From: Alopecurus myosuroides
Taxonomy: Eukaryota > Streptophyta > Magnoliopsida > Poales > Poaceae
Assembly (NCBI GenBank): GCA_028641055.1
Contig: CM054060.1
Location: forward strand, 206,174,445-206,238,444
DNA length: 64,000 nucleotides
Direction of reading: 5' to 3'
The position numbers and the translations under genes were made by a program. The notes below the pieces were generated by a model. The model worked only from the letters and a program-made list of their open reading frames with translations, did not search any database and was not told where the DNA came from. Shown in pieces: positions 11,433 to 23,270 of this stretch (the stretch's first letter is position 1; each line of letters starts with the position of its first letter).

Positions 11433-11921
11433 TTTTGCCTCATGTTGAGTTTGCTTATAAGAGGGTTGTACACTCCACTACTCAGCTATGCCCGTTTGAG
11501 GTAGTGTATGGTTTCAAACCCATTACTCCACGAGAGAGTTAACATGGAGGCCTCGTAGCGTGCTGATTTTATAAAGAATATACATGAGAAGACCAAGATG
11601 GCTATAGAGAAGAAGGGACAACATGTGGCTGATCGTGTGAACAATAAAAGAAAAGAGATGATATTTCAGGCTGGTGACATATTTTGGGTGCAGTTTCGCA
11701 AGGATAGATTACCAACATTGCGCAAGTCCAAGTTGATGCCACGAGGTGCTGGTCCATACAAAGTTCTATGTCGAACTAATGATAATGCATACATGATAGA
11801 TTTTCCAGCTGAGGATTTTGGTGTTAGTAATTCCTTCAATGTTGCTGATTTGACACCATACTATGGATATGACCTTGAGGCGTCGAGGTCGATGCCTTTT
11901 CAAGGGTGGGGGAGGGGAGGA
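11433..11921 (+). pseudogene. Integrase C-terminal fragment of E1 and polypurine tract
   Basis: 11490-11600 resembles the PFEVVYG region at the end of an integrase core. 11598-11921 encodes a GPY/F-type module (VNNKRKEMIFQAGD..., KSKLMPRGAGPYKVL, then FNVADLTPYYG), closely like the CRM-like copy at 41680-41920. The frame breaks inside the G-rich tract: the LTR-encoded tail (11863-12360) is in another frame, so a one- or two-base slip in the polypurine run is likely. AAGGGTGGGGGAGGGGAGGA (11902-11921) is the polypurine tract that primes plus-strand DNA next to the 3' LTR. Confidence 0.75.
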
Positions 11922-12505
11922 TGATGAGGACATTCCTAGATCTTCACCAATACACACACATGATGATGTTGTTTCTCAAGATAATACAATTGGAGTGAGA
12001 CTTGGACCTATGACAAGATCAAGAACCAAGTTATTAGAGCAACAGGTGAACTCGCTCTTAATAGAATATGATGTTTGTGATTATGAGAATTTTATACTAA
12101 CAAAGTCTACGCATTTATGTATGATCAGGGTTGTTGAGAACACAAATATGGATGGAGGAGAGCATCAAGAGGAGCTGGAAAACAACAAGAACAAGCTGGA
12201 AAACAACAAGTACATGCTAGAAAACAAGAAGGAGCGGCTCGAAAACAGAAGTTACAAGCTGGAAACCAAGAGGGAGTTGCAGGAAAACAAGAGAGAAATG
12301 CATGGAAAACAAAGAGAAGGTGGCGCACTACACCTTGTGGATGCGCCAGGAGAGTCCTAGTAGTTTAAGAAAATTGGACCTGCGAGTCCTTATTTGATAG
12401 GAGACTTATATACAATTCGGTTTGTAATATAAGTTGGGATAGAGTCCAACTTGAAAACATGTAGGAGGAGGTGCGCCCCACCTCTTGCCTGCACCCCTAC
12501 CCCCC
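11922..12505 (+). repeat. E1 3' LTR, first part
   Basis: Starts TGATGAGGACAT right after the polypurine tract and matches 6354-6930. It carries an unbroken six-unit heptad array (12175-12300) ending in a REGGALHL tail. It is cut at 12505 by the 12506-21407 insertion and resumes at 21413. Confidence 0.85.
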
Positions 12506-15500
12506 TGTGATGCCCCGAGATCGGGCACTATGCAGATTTCAGCATTCCCGCCAAAATCCACATAATAACCGATTCCAGGTTGCCACTTGTGATAACATTA
12601 CAACAGTTCACGAATAATCCACAACAACAACAGAACAGATATATACAAGAAGACTCAAACGAGTCAAGGATACAACTGATACAATACAAATATCCAAATA
12701 ACAGCGGAAGAAACAACATAGTGTCCGACTACGGACAAGATACAAATTGGACTAAGAGTCCTGAAGATAACCGAGAGCGTCCAATCCCTGCCGAGGCCAA
12801 GACGGAGGGATTCCCAAGCTAACGTCGTCAGACTTCAAACCTGTTGACTGCAATGTTGAATATGCAGCCACGAAAAAGGATTCGTGGGTCAGTACGGTTA
12901 AGTACTGGCAAGTGGATAAACCATACTCACAAGATACCGGCGTAACCAGTCATCACAAGATACAAATACTTTGGGTTCAACGGAAAAGGAAGGGATTATT
13001 GCAAATAAGCGGCAGCGGGCTGCACTAACCAACTACAGAGATGTCGCACCCGGACTTCTAAGGGATACTCGCCGTTCCGTTGAACAGTAGTAGATTGGAT
13101 TACGGGGCTTACCGGCACCAGCGTCCTCTTACGAGTAGGCCAACACACGTATGTGTGACAACCAACCCCTATCTGTTCAGCGTCGACGTAAACTATCCCA
13201 TAGAAATCAGGATATCCCATAGAAATCAGGATACTACCATTGACGTACTTCATACCATACACACATGGTACGTCAACGGCGTTAAACGCAATGATAACAC
13301 AACATATCTCTAAGACACAAAAGATGGAAATAAGTTGCAAATAGCTCTCAGTAGAGCAGAGATAGCAAATACAATCATCCATAGGACACATGTCCCAACA
13401 TAACATCATTACATCTCAGCGGAAGCATTCAAAGGGTCTGAGTACAGACAAATCCAAATAGGATTAAGAAGCCGGGAATGAAAAGAAAACGGAGCCCATC
13501 CACGTAGTCTCGGATCCTGCCCGGGTCCGCTACCTACTAGTCAGCAGCCTCGTCAAACTCCACGTAGTAGCCGTCACTGGGATCCTCGTAAGCGTAGTCT
13601 GCGGAAACCACAGCCCCAAAGGGGTCAGTACATAAACGTACTGGCAAGCAAGACTCACAATTCACCAAAGTGTAGACCGTCAACACCAAGCTCAGATGCC
13701 TTGGGTTCAACGGAAGAAAGGGGATATAAAAGATGCTGCAACTGGCTGCGCTAACCAACTTCAGAGATTCTACCACTTCCGGCTAACAGAAAGAAGATAA
13801 GATATCGTATCGTAACCAACTACAACTAACCACCCAACAAACCCATCCTGGATCTCGCCCCTTATCCAAAGAAGCAAATCCGAGGATAACTCACACAGTT
13901 GGATTAATGAATAATGGATCAGGTTGTTTTGTCCATAAGCCTATTACTAGTCAGGTAGCATTAGTTAGGTGTAAGTTGTTCTGAGTACTTGTTAGCCAGT
14001 ACTTTCACCAAGTTAACCATAACCGCGGAAAACACGGCTTCTCGATAAGATTTATCCCTGCAGGGGTGCACCAACTTGGCCGTACACGTAAGAATAACCC
14101 GCCAGCTGGGATGCCTCCCACCAAGCGGGGCACTCAACACAACTCAACTCTTCTTCGCATCAAGCCCAAAGCACCTTGGGCGCACGGCTAATCGAGCCCC
14201 GAAGAAAGAGGACCCTCATAGCACTCTAAGAACGTGTCCCCCTATATGCCGACTACAAAAGTTCCACCCTGCGCTGGGCTCGCAAAAACATGCATGCGGC
14301 AAATGGAAAACACGAACTAAATGAGGCGATTTGGACGAGATGCGAATCGAATCAAATTGAGGGGGCGCCCATACACGCTTCCCACATGCGGATAGTGCAC
14401 TCATCGTGGATCAGTAGACAAGACCCTTTTCCTATTAGGGTCGACACTAGCAGGCATCAAAACCACACAGGGCCTCCTGCCGGTGCCTTATCAGCACATT
14501 ATTATTAACAGGTTGATTGATTAACATCGAGCCCCCAGAACATAATAGAATATAGTAATCAGAAAGTAACGGGTAACAGACTCGAGCAAAACAACCTAAG
14601 CATGCTAGTAAGACACTGGCTCAAACAATGGGGTTGTAGGAGTGGAGGTGAGGCAATATCAGGGTTAAGGGATTCATGTGATAGGTTCGTAACAGAAGCA
14701 ACGATACATATGGCTAGCATAAATAGACAACGGAAAGTATCGGTAACCAATGTTGAAAGGAACACAGTGGTTCATGTGAGTAATAACTTGCCTGCAAACT
14801 CAGCATCCTGGTACTGAGCTAGATCCTCAGAAGGGGTGTCGTAAGTATCGTCTGTCTCAACGTCGTCGTCTATCCGAGAAGAAGCAAACAAACAATGCAG
14901 AAATATAAACAATCAATATCATGGCATAGTGCACAATCATGGGACGATGCATGTCAAGTTCATAGATGCATCAGAATAAATTAGTTGACATGGTAACATA
15001 ATTGAAATGGACACATATGCAATTTTGAGTTGCATATGAAAAGCCCATCAAATAAGGTTGGAATATTTGTTTTTCAACTAATCAACAGGTGAAAGTGGAT
15101 TAGTATGATGCATGGATGAGGAAAACAACAAAATAACAACAATAGAACCAATTGGAAATAAGGTTTACCAATTTAGAAATTTATTTATTAAGTTAGGGAA
15201 TTTTTGGTTCCTTAAAGGAAATACACAAATAGTTGTTGTTTTCACCAATTTAAATTGTGCAAAATAAGTAACAAAATTCATATTTGAAAAGAATACAAAA
15301 TTTTAGTTGGATTACATGTTTCAAATATTGAAAAAGGAGTTAGGGTGAATTTATTATGACTTAAACAAGATTAAACAAGTTTTAAATGAATTTAAAACAA
15401 GTTTGAAAATTATTTGAATTTTATTTGTTCCAAACATAAATTCAAGTTCATAATAGAAAAGTTTATACTTTTCTAGTTTGAAAACATATTTTACATGTTC

Positions 15501-17658
15501 AAAAATAATTTAATTTGAGCAAGTTATGAATTTAGCAAATTTAAATGATTCAAACAAGGTTTAAATTATTTAAGCAATTTTAATTATTCAAACCATGAAA
15601 CAAAATTTATATTTGAATAGGTGGTTTGAAATAGCATGGAAAACATATTTTATTTGCATTATTTGGATTTAGTATGAATTAGTTATGGATTTTATCAAAT
15701 TACAAATGAATTGTTTGAATTCAAATTTGAAATGCATTTGGAAAATTCAAAACAGAAAACAAATGTTATAAATAGGTAGATAATTGAATTTGGGGCAGTG
15801 CACATATTTTACTTTTATTTTTTGAGTTTATAAAACAAAAGTTATTAGGATTTTAGTTTTAGGGGCCAATCTGTAATTGTTTAGGACTTAAATTTAAAAC
15901 AGAAAAGGTTGAAAACATTTTGTACCGCACAGCTAGCTAACCCAGGGCACTGCCAGTGGGCCTTGGGGCCAGCGTGGACAGCTGGTGCGCGCGTGGCAAC
16001 AGCAGTGGCTGACGGGGGGGCCACCCTGTCAGCGCGCTGTGCTAAAAAGATGGGAAATTCCCGTGCGAGAGCCAGGGCTCGAACCCTGGCCTCTCCCGTG
16101 CGCGCGCTGTGGCGTTGCCACTGGGGTGAGCGAGCGGATCTTGTCAGTAAACGACGCACAGACAGGATAAGGTGTTGCTTCGTTATCTGAATTTTTTAAC
16201 TGAACGCGCGCGACTAAAACTCGACAGGGATCAACGACGGCGGCCGGCGGCGATCTCTGCGGCTGTTTGGCTCGTGGTGCTTGCGTGAGGACGTGCACGG
16301 ATGCGTGCGCTGCGGGTGGTGATTGCGCCAGACAGAGAGGGAGGAGGTGGAGGCCACTGTGAGCTCACCGGCGATGTAATCGTGGCAGAGGCCCGAGGTA
16401 GCACGGCTGCCGGCGACGTCGAGGACCGCGGCGTCGATCCGGGCAGCAGATGGCGTCGGGGAAGTGTCGTCGAGGAAGAGGGACGCACGGCGGTGCGATT
16501 CCGGTGGCTAGCTAGGGTGGAGGAGGTGCATGGCGGCGGTGGTCGATGAAGATTCAGACGAGGATCTCTCCGGTGGTGTTCAGAGAGAGGTGGAACGGGG
16601 CAGAGATGGAAGAGACGGCGGCGATCGCGAGGGGATAGGGTAGCCTAGGGTTCTAGTGCAGCGGCGCGGGTCCAGGGGGGTAGATATAGGGGGCTTGGAG
16701 CTCTGGTGGCCGTCGCTGTGCTACCGCGGCGACGTGGCACCGGCGGATGCCCCGCCGTACGCGAGAGAGAAAGAGAGGCGCGGGGTCGAACCGGTACGCG
16801 GGCCGCGCGGAGAGGTAAGTGGTGGGCTGGCTCGCGGGGGCACAGCCCACTGCCTCTCTCCCCTCGTTTTTTTTTACTTTATTCTGTTATTTTTTTTTTG
16901 CAGAAATAGGAAATGGAAGAAAAGGATAGTTTTGGAGTTAGTAAAAATTTTATAAAAATTTGGGTGTGCTATTTAGGTCAAACACAACCAAATGTTAACT
17001 TTGGTTTTGCAAAAATTCAAATTTAAATTACTGTTTGTGATTTAATTCAATATTTGAAAGAATTGCTTATTAATTGATTATTATTAAAAGCAACATTTTT
17101 AATAGGGTGGACCCTATTGGTTAAATAGAACAAATGATTAGGGTTATTTTGCTGATTTTCATAAGTTGAAATTGGGTACTGTTTGAATGTTTTTTATTTG
17201 AATTTGAAAAACCAACTGAATTAAGTTTGGATTAATTAAATTATTAAAGTCATAATTTTAATGGTTTGAACCTTATGGTTTAATTGAAAAACAAGGGATT
17301 AGCATGTTTTGTTAATTTGCATAAATTCAAATTGGGTGCTGTTTGGGACTTGATTTGAATGTGAAATAACATTTGAATTTAAGTGACTGATAAAAAGCCA
17401 TAATTTTAATAGTTGAACATTATGGAAATAAATGGAAACAATTGGTTGTTTTTATTTGAACTTTTTTATTTAAAAGGTTGTAACATAACAAGTATGAAAC
17501 AAAGCATTTGAAATTGTTTGAATTTCAATTATGAAAACAAAGAAAAACAGATGCAAACAAATAGGAAACAAATGCAATGAGTATGATGACATGATGCAAA
17601 ACTTTAATAAACAAGAAACCAAACATTCTAGGGGTGTTTTTCATACTTGGGATGTTAA
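12506..17658 (-). repeat. Left LTR unit of the 8.9-kb block
   Basis: Parallel to the right unit from about 13762 to 17658 (shared markers: ACCACTTCCGGCTAA, GTAAGTTGTTCTGAGTACTTG, AACCGCGGAAAACACGGCTT). It ends GGATGTTAA, a mutated LTR start on the minus strand. The extra 12506-13761 part itself holds a partial repeat offset by about 0.73 kb (TTGGGTTCAACGGAA near 12970 and 13704). A GC-rich block (15900-16850) carries a TATA-like CCCCCTATATCTACC (minus strand, near 16680-16695) followed by CT-rich sequence, typical of a U3/R boundary. 14900-15880 and 16900-17650 are AT-rich with no genes. Confidence 0.65.
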
Positions 17659-20600
17659 AAGAGACTCGATACCACTTCCGGCTAAAAGAGGGGGATAAGA
17701 TAGCGTATCGGAACCAACTACAACTACTCACCAAACAATACCCATCCAATGTTACCCCCTACTAAGGAAGCAACCCGAGGATAACTCACACTGTTGGATT
17801 AATGATGGATCAAGTTATTGTGTCAATAAGACTATTACTAGTCAAGTATCATTAGTTAGGTGTAAGTTGTTCTGAGTACTTGTTAGCTAGTACTTTCACC
17901 AAGTCATCCATAACCGCGGAAAACACGGCTTCTCGAGAAGATTTAACCCTGTAGGGATGCACCAATTTGGCCGTACACGTAAGAATAACCCGCCAGACGG
18001 GGGATCAACCCACCAAGCGAGGTACTCAACACAACCCAACTCTTCTTCGCATCAAGCCCAAAGAACCACATGCTGTGCGTGCGCGGCTAATCGAGCCCCC
18101 ACGAAGAAAAGGGGGACCCTCATAGCACTGGAAGACCACGCCGCCCTAAATGCCGACTACAAAAGTTCCACCCTGGCCTCGGGTTCGCACCTGCATATGC
18201 ATGCATCAAATGGAAAGCCGAACTAAGTGTGGCGATTTGGACGAGATGCGAATCGAATCAAATTGAGGGGGGCGCCCATACTCGCTTCCCACATGCGGTT
18301 AGTGCGCTCATCATGGATCAGTAGACAAGACCATTTTCCTAATTAGGGTCGACACTAGCAGGCTTCAAAACCACGCCGGGCCTCCTGCCGGTGCCTTATC
18401 ATCAAATTATTATTACCCAAAACATTAACATGTGGTTGATTGAAATGAAACCCAACTATCAACTAAACAGGTGATACGAAAGGAACAACAAGACTTGAGC
18501 GCAAACAACACTAAGCATGCAACTACGACACGAGGGCCAACAAGGTAAACAAACAACAGTTAATAGGAAGTGGAAGGAAGGGCTATATCATGGCTGCAAG
18601 GTAACATATAATAGGATCGAGACACAAGCATCGAATCAACAGGCTAGAATAAGAACAACGGAAAGAATCGGTAACAAGTGATGAAAGGCAGCCATTTGGC
18701 AGCAAGTGAGTATACTTGCCTGAGATCCAGCAAGTGGAGGTACATCCGAAGAACTTGTCGTTGCTCACATCATCTCAACGTCCTATCCGGGAAGAAGCAA
18801 CGAACCTCGAACAAACACCGGATGCAACAATTACTACTACGGCAAAAGATCCAGCATGATCAAGATATGGATGCATGACAAGTTTAAAGATGCATCAAGA
18901 TAAACTAGTTGACATGAAGAATCAATTTAAATGAATCCATATGCCTTTGAGATGCATATGGCAAAGTCCATTAATTAAGGTTGGAATAATTGTTTTACAA
19001 CTAATCAGCAGGTGAAAGTGGATTAGTATGATGCATGGATGAGGAAAACAGAAAAATAACAACAATAGAACCAATTGGGAATAAGGTTTACCCATTTTGA
19101 AATTCACTTATTAAGTTTTGGAATTTTGGTTACTTAAAGGTGTCACACAAGCATTTGTTATTTTCATCAAGTTAAATTGTTCCAAACAGATAACAAAGTT
19201 CATATTTGATTAGAACACAAAATTTTAGGTGGATTACATGTTTCAATTATTGAAAAAGGAATTACAATGATTTAATTATGAATTAAACAAGATTAAACAA
19301 GTTTTAATTGAATTTAATTCAAGTTTGAATATTATTTGAATTTTATTTGTTCAAAACATAAATTCAAATTCATATTTGAAAAGTTTGTACTTTTATGGTT
19401 TGAAAACATATTTTATTTGTTGAAATTGGAATTAAAATGAATTAGTTATGAATTTGGCAATTTAAATTGCATTAAATAAGAAACAGTTGTTTTCAGCAAT
19501 TTAAATTATTCAAAACAGAAAACAAATGTTATATTTGGAAAGAGCATGAAATTTTGGTTGGAAAACATATTTTATATGGGCCATTTGAAATATATTTGAA
19601 TTTGTTATGGATTTAATCAAATTCATAAGAGTTATTTGAATTTGAAGTTTTGAAATTATTTGGAATGTTCAAAACAGTGCACAAACTGCATATTTAGAAA
19701 GTACAGGAAATTTGGAGTGGAATACATGTAAAGTTTGTATTATTTGGATTTATAAATTAAAAGTTATAGCCATTTGAATTTTTAGGGTTATTAAACATTT
19801 CTGGAAAAAGAAAACAGGGGAGTGAACTTTTTGCACCGTGGCTTGGCTACTCGCACTGGCTGCCGTGCGGGCCACTGCCACGCAGGCGCCAACGTGGGCG
19901 TGGGTGCGGATGAGGTGGCAGCCCACGCCACTGATGGGCGGGCCCGGGCGCGCGGATGGTTTTCACGAAAAAAGGTTGGCCCTTGCGGCCGCGGGGGATC
20001 GATCCCGGGCGCTCGCGGTGCGGGGCAAGGAATAGGGCCAGTGCGCTATGCGTTTGTTTCGTGACAGATTGCACTCGCGTGGGTTTTTTGGGTATGCCTC
20101 CGTCAGTTAAACCTGACGAAACTGAAACGCGCCGCTGCACTACAGAGGAAACGGCGGTGCGCTGCGGGACAGCGACGGCGACGACCAACGCGGTGCGGCG
20201 CATCGATGGCGAGTACACGGAGCGAAGGGAGAGGGGAAGGAGGAAGGAGGGGCGCTCACCCTGCGCTTGTCGAGGAAGAAAACTCCGCGGCGTCTGACAG
20301 AGGAGGAGGTGGTCGACGTGCAGCAGCGGCGGTCCTTCCGGCGACAGCGCGGCCTCCATGGTCGCTCCCAGCACACGTCGAGGAAAAGGGGAGGTGGATG
20401 GAGCCACCACGGCTCCATTCCCGTGACTGGCTCGGCTTGAGGAGGACCGGGGCGACGACAGCGACGTTTCTCTGACGGCGGCGTTCGGTGGTTGCAGGTT
20501 CAGAGAGAACGAGACAGAGGGGAGGTGGTGCAGAGAAGTAGGAGGGCGCCGCGGCGGGGAGAGAGGGTAGGGCTAGGCTTAGGGTTAGCAGAGGGGGGTG

Positions 20601-21407
20601 GTGGATGTTTTTATGGAGCAATGAGCTCGGTACGGCAGGCAATCGGGAGGGGGAACGATGATCCTGTGGTGGTGCTGCTGTTCGTACAGAGGATGACATC
20701 ACGAGGAAGAAGATGACAATCATCGAAGGGGTACCGGGCTTAAGTGGTGGGCTGGCTAGGGTGGGCTGTCTCTCTCAGCTCACCCCTCTCTCTTTTTTTT
20801 TTTTGTTATTTCCTTTTCTTTTTTTTGTAAGGGATGAAGGAGAGAGAGAGATAGGAAAAGTGTTAGGGTTTTCTTTTATGAAAGATTTGTATTAATTTTC
20901 AAAACAGAAATTAAAAGCAATGCTAACATTATTTTCACAAGTTTGAAATTTTAATTTGATTTTAAGTTGTTAGTTGAATTTCAAATAGGGTTTCACTTGG
21001 GATTTTTGAAATAAACAATTTTTATTCAATAAATTCAAACAACTATGAAAACATTATTGAATTTAATTTGTTTGCAAGATTTTAATTTTTAAGCCCACAT
21101 TTGAAATATGCCAAGCATGGATGGATTGATTTGAATTTGTTATTTGATTTTACCATTAGGGTTTTAACAAAAGGGAAAATTTTATTAACAAGCAATTTGA
21201 TTAAAACAACTTCAAACTATTGAAAAAACAATTTGAGGTATTTAGTTTGCAATTTTCAATTGGAAATTTTAGGCATGTTTTGAACAATTTAAATTGGTTT
21301 GGATTTTTGAGTGGTTTGGAAAACAGGATGCAATGCTTATGTGATGCATGTGATGCAAAAAGGAAGCAACCAACTTTCTAACTTAGGGTAACACCCCAGG
21401 TGTTACA
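17659..21407 (-). repeat. Right LTR unit of the 8.9-kb block
   Basis: Begins GAGACTCGATACCACTTCCGG, which corresponds to an internal point (about 13762) of the left unit, so its U5 side is missing. It runs to the true LTR start at 21407. The GC-rich block at 19830-20760 has a TATA-like CCATAAAAACATCC (minus strand, about 20605-20620). The divergence from the left unit is large by eye, so the duplication is much older than a simple recent tandem repeat. Confidence 0.65.
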
Positions 21408-21412
21408 CCCCC

Positions 21413-21750
21413 TCATAAATAGATGGCCCCTGCGCCAAAGCTAGGTTAGACTACGTCATGGACAAATACTCCTTAGCTTCTAGATTGAATCTGCTTGGAA
21501 TAATTCATCTTGAAGTGATTATACTTTGCAAATTATGCGTGTTATCTACTATTCCATTGGGAATTAGAAGGTACATGACCCCTTATAGTCGTTGGATTAC
21601 ATTGTGCAAGATTGTGTAGTTGAGAATATCCATAGGGATTGAAGGATGTTGCATTGACAATCAAGTATTATCTAGGAGAAATCTCAGTGAATCACTAGTT
21701 ATCAAATTTATTTATGTTGCTCTTTGAGAAGATCGGGCCACCCCATATCA
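21413..21750 (+). repeat. E1 3' LTR, second part
   Basis: Continues the LTR from CTCATAAATAGATG, the TATA-like region, to CCACCCCATATCA at 21750. It is followed by the CTAAA target duplication and the E0 reading frame. Together with 11922-12505 it makes a 922-bp LTR. Confidence 0.85.
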
Positions 21751-21967
21751 CTAAACAATAAGAATTTATACATATTTGTGTCTCATCATGATCATGATTA
21801 TATGAACTTCACTTATACCTGCAATTGTGATTGTCGTTTGCTGAGGTATTCTTTGTTCTCATATGATAATTATGTGTTATATACTCGGAATTTTTGTTGC
21901 TTGTTGTCATGTGAGAATACTTATCATGTCCACAAAAATGATGCACCTCGTTATCTATACATACACT
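21751..21967 (+). pseudogene. E0 internal region, continuation
   Basis: Encodes LNNKNLYIF...HDYMNFTYTCNCDC...NDAPRYLYIH, which aligns with residues in the second half of the minus-strand ORF 45575-46345 of E4 (LNNKHVYID...FTYICNYDC...NAPHYRYIY). It shows that E0 and E4 belong to one family and that E1 sits inside E0. It is cut at 21968 by the LTR of E2. Confidence 0.65.
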
Positions 21968-22331
21968 TGATACATCCAAAACGTATCTCCTTTTTCGAAC
22001 ACTCTTGCTATTGTTTGCCTCTAAACTTGTGAGTTTTGGATACAATTAACACAGACTAATGTTGTTTTAAGCAGAATTACCTTGGCGTCTTGTTTTTGTG
22101 CAGAAAAATCAACTTTCGGGAAAATGCCCAGAAAAGATCCCAAAGACCTTAAAACACCCGAAGACCCCCGGAGCTAGAAGGAGACCCGGAGAGGGGCCAG
22201 AAGGGGGCCACACCACCCCTGGGCGCCTCCCCCCCTTGGCCGCGCCACCTGGTGGTGTGGTCCCCCAGCACCCCCCCTCAGGCTCCCCTTTTGACTACTT
22301 ATCGTCCATAACCCTAAAACAACAGGGGGTT
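21968..22331 (+). repeat. E2 LTR, first part
   Basis: Starts TGATACATCCAAAACGTATC, a terminus of a common grass gypsy LTR type, directly after E0 sequence (ACACT at 21963-21967). It includes a GC-rich part with GGCGCGCCACC-like inverted motifs. The CRM-like element interrupts it at 22332 with target duplication GGGTT, and it resumes at 42885. The ORFs in this piece are not genes. Confidence 0.7.
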
Positions 22332-23251
22332 TGATGAGGACATCCCTACTATGGATGCAACCGCAAACGCTACACCACCGCACATGCACAGACCTATGAC
22401 TAGAGCTCGTGCACATCAACTTAATAATAAGGTACTTTCATTTCTACGAGTTGTTCCTAATATACATGAAATATGATGCTACCTAAACCAAATGTGTTTG
22501 TCTCTCTTAGGAATGATGGATCTAGCATGGATGAGAGGGATAAGCTTTGGAGCATGTACGTTGATGGAGATGGCAGCAGGAGTGAAAGAGATGGAGATGA
22601 TGACTCCACGGATGGAGATGACAGCAACATGGAGTCACCGTAATGAAGAATGAAGTCTTGGACGAAATATTCAAGACACATCTATAAGAAATTTGTCCAT
22701 ATACTTATATGATGTTGCGGCACCTCTATTTTTGGGCTAGGCCCATGTATTTTCGTCATATCCTTTCATGGGAAGTTTTTAGAGTCCGTATTAATAAGGG
22801 AATGAGAGATAGACTAGGATGCGTGGCCCCACCCATCAGATCACGAATTTCCTCCCTTTTTTCCCATAAATACCGCCATTAGGGGTTTGTTTAGACGTGG
22901 ATTTCATTTAATTAAAAAGAACTCAGCTTTGCTAGTTTTCGCCATAGGCACAAGTGTCGGCTAGACCTCCTATACTACGTACTTGCAGAATCCCACCATT
23001 CAATAAAACTCATCTTCCATCCACAACTGTGATTGCAATATTTGTTTTTACTTGTTCCTCGATTGCAGGTAGAACTAGACCGCTTGGTCAGGCTGGTTGT
23101 GCTTCTACAAGATCGGTAACTCTCGGAGACTGGTTTAGCGACTGCATTGGCGCTGCGTACGTGTGCGTAGTAGTCGGATCGCCAAGGTCGAACTCTACCA
23201 TAATCGACGTATCGCATCTCATCGAAAGATCGGACTACCTTTGCCCTATCA
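22332..23251 (+). repeat. CRM-like 5' LTR (920 bp)
   Basis: TGATGAGGACATCCC...TTTGCCCTATCA. TATA-like CATAAATACC at 22865-22874. It contains a copy of the integrase-tail coding sequence (DEDIPTMDA...), here not translated from its own element because it is the 5' copy. Confidence 0.88.
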
Positions 23252-23253
23252 AG

Positions 23254-23270
23254 TGGTATCAGATTTCAGG
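23254..23270 (+). promoter_or_regulatory. CRM-like primer-binding site
   Basis: TGGTATCAGATTTCAGG, two bases after the LTR end; initiator tRNA-Met type. The following leader (23271-24330) has no gene; the ORF at 23654-23887 is non-coding leader. Confidence 0.8.

Larger units (their letters stand above)
12506..21407 (-). mobile_element. 8.9-kb LTR-only block (gypsy-type), target duplication CCCCC
   Basis: Begins TGTGATGCCCCGAG and ends GGTGTTACA on the plus strand; on the minus strand this reads TGTAACACC...CATCACA, the termini of a Tekay-style LTR. CCCCC flanks it at 12501-12505 and 21408-21412, and the host LTR resumes exactly. No primer site, polypurine tract or retroviral domain is present inside. 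It consists of two diverged direct units (12506-17658 and 17659-21407), each with one GC-rich promoter-like block. Many short ORFs in the GC-rich blocks overlap on both strands and are not genes. Confidence 0.75.
6354..21750 (+). mobile_element. E1: rearranged gypsy element inserted into E0, target duplication CTAAA
   Basis: LTRs start TGATGAGGACAT and end CACCCCATATCA. The 5' LTR is 6354-7273; the 3' LTR is 11922-12505 continued at 21413-21750. CTAAA occurs at 6349-6353 and 21751-21755, and the E0 coding sequence is continuous across these points, which proves the insertion. The iMet-type primer site is at 7277 and the polypurine tract at about 11902-11921. The usual gag-pol body is gone; only a leader, an inverted array of LTR and leader pieces, and an integrase C-terminal fragment remain. 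An 8.9-kb LTR block sits inside the 3' LTR. The two LTRs differ at many sites by eye, so the insertion is old. Confidence 0.85.

Noticed and set aside
16029..16850. Overlapping ORFs of 65-99 codons on both strands in a GC-rich block
   Set aside because: Arg/Pro/Ala-rich in all frames, no domain, and located at the promoter-like part of an LTR; expected from GC content.
19847..20723. Minus-strand ORFs of 155-187 codons
   Set aside because: Same situation in the second LTR unit: overlapping frames on both strands and no conservation with the first unit.
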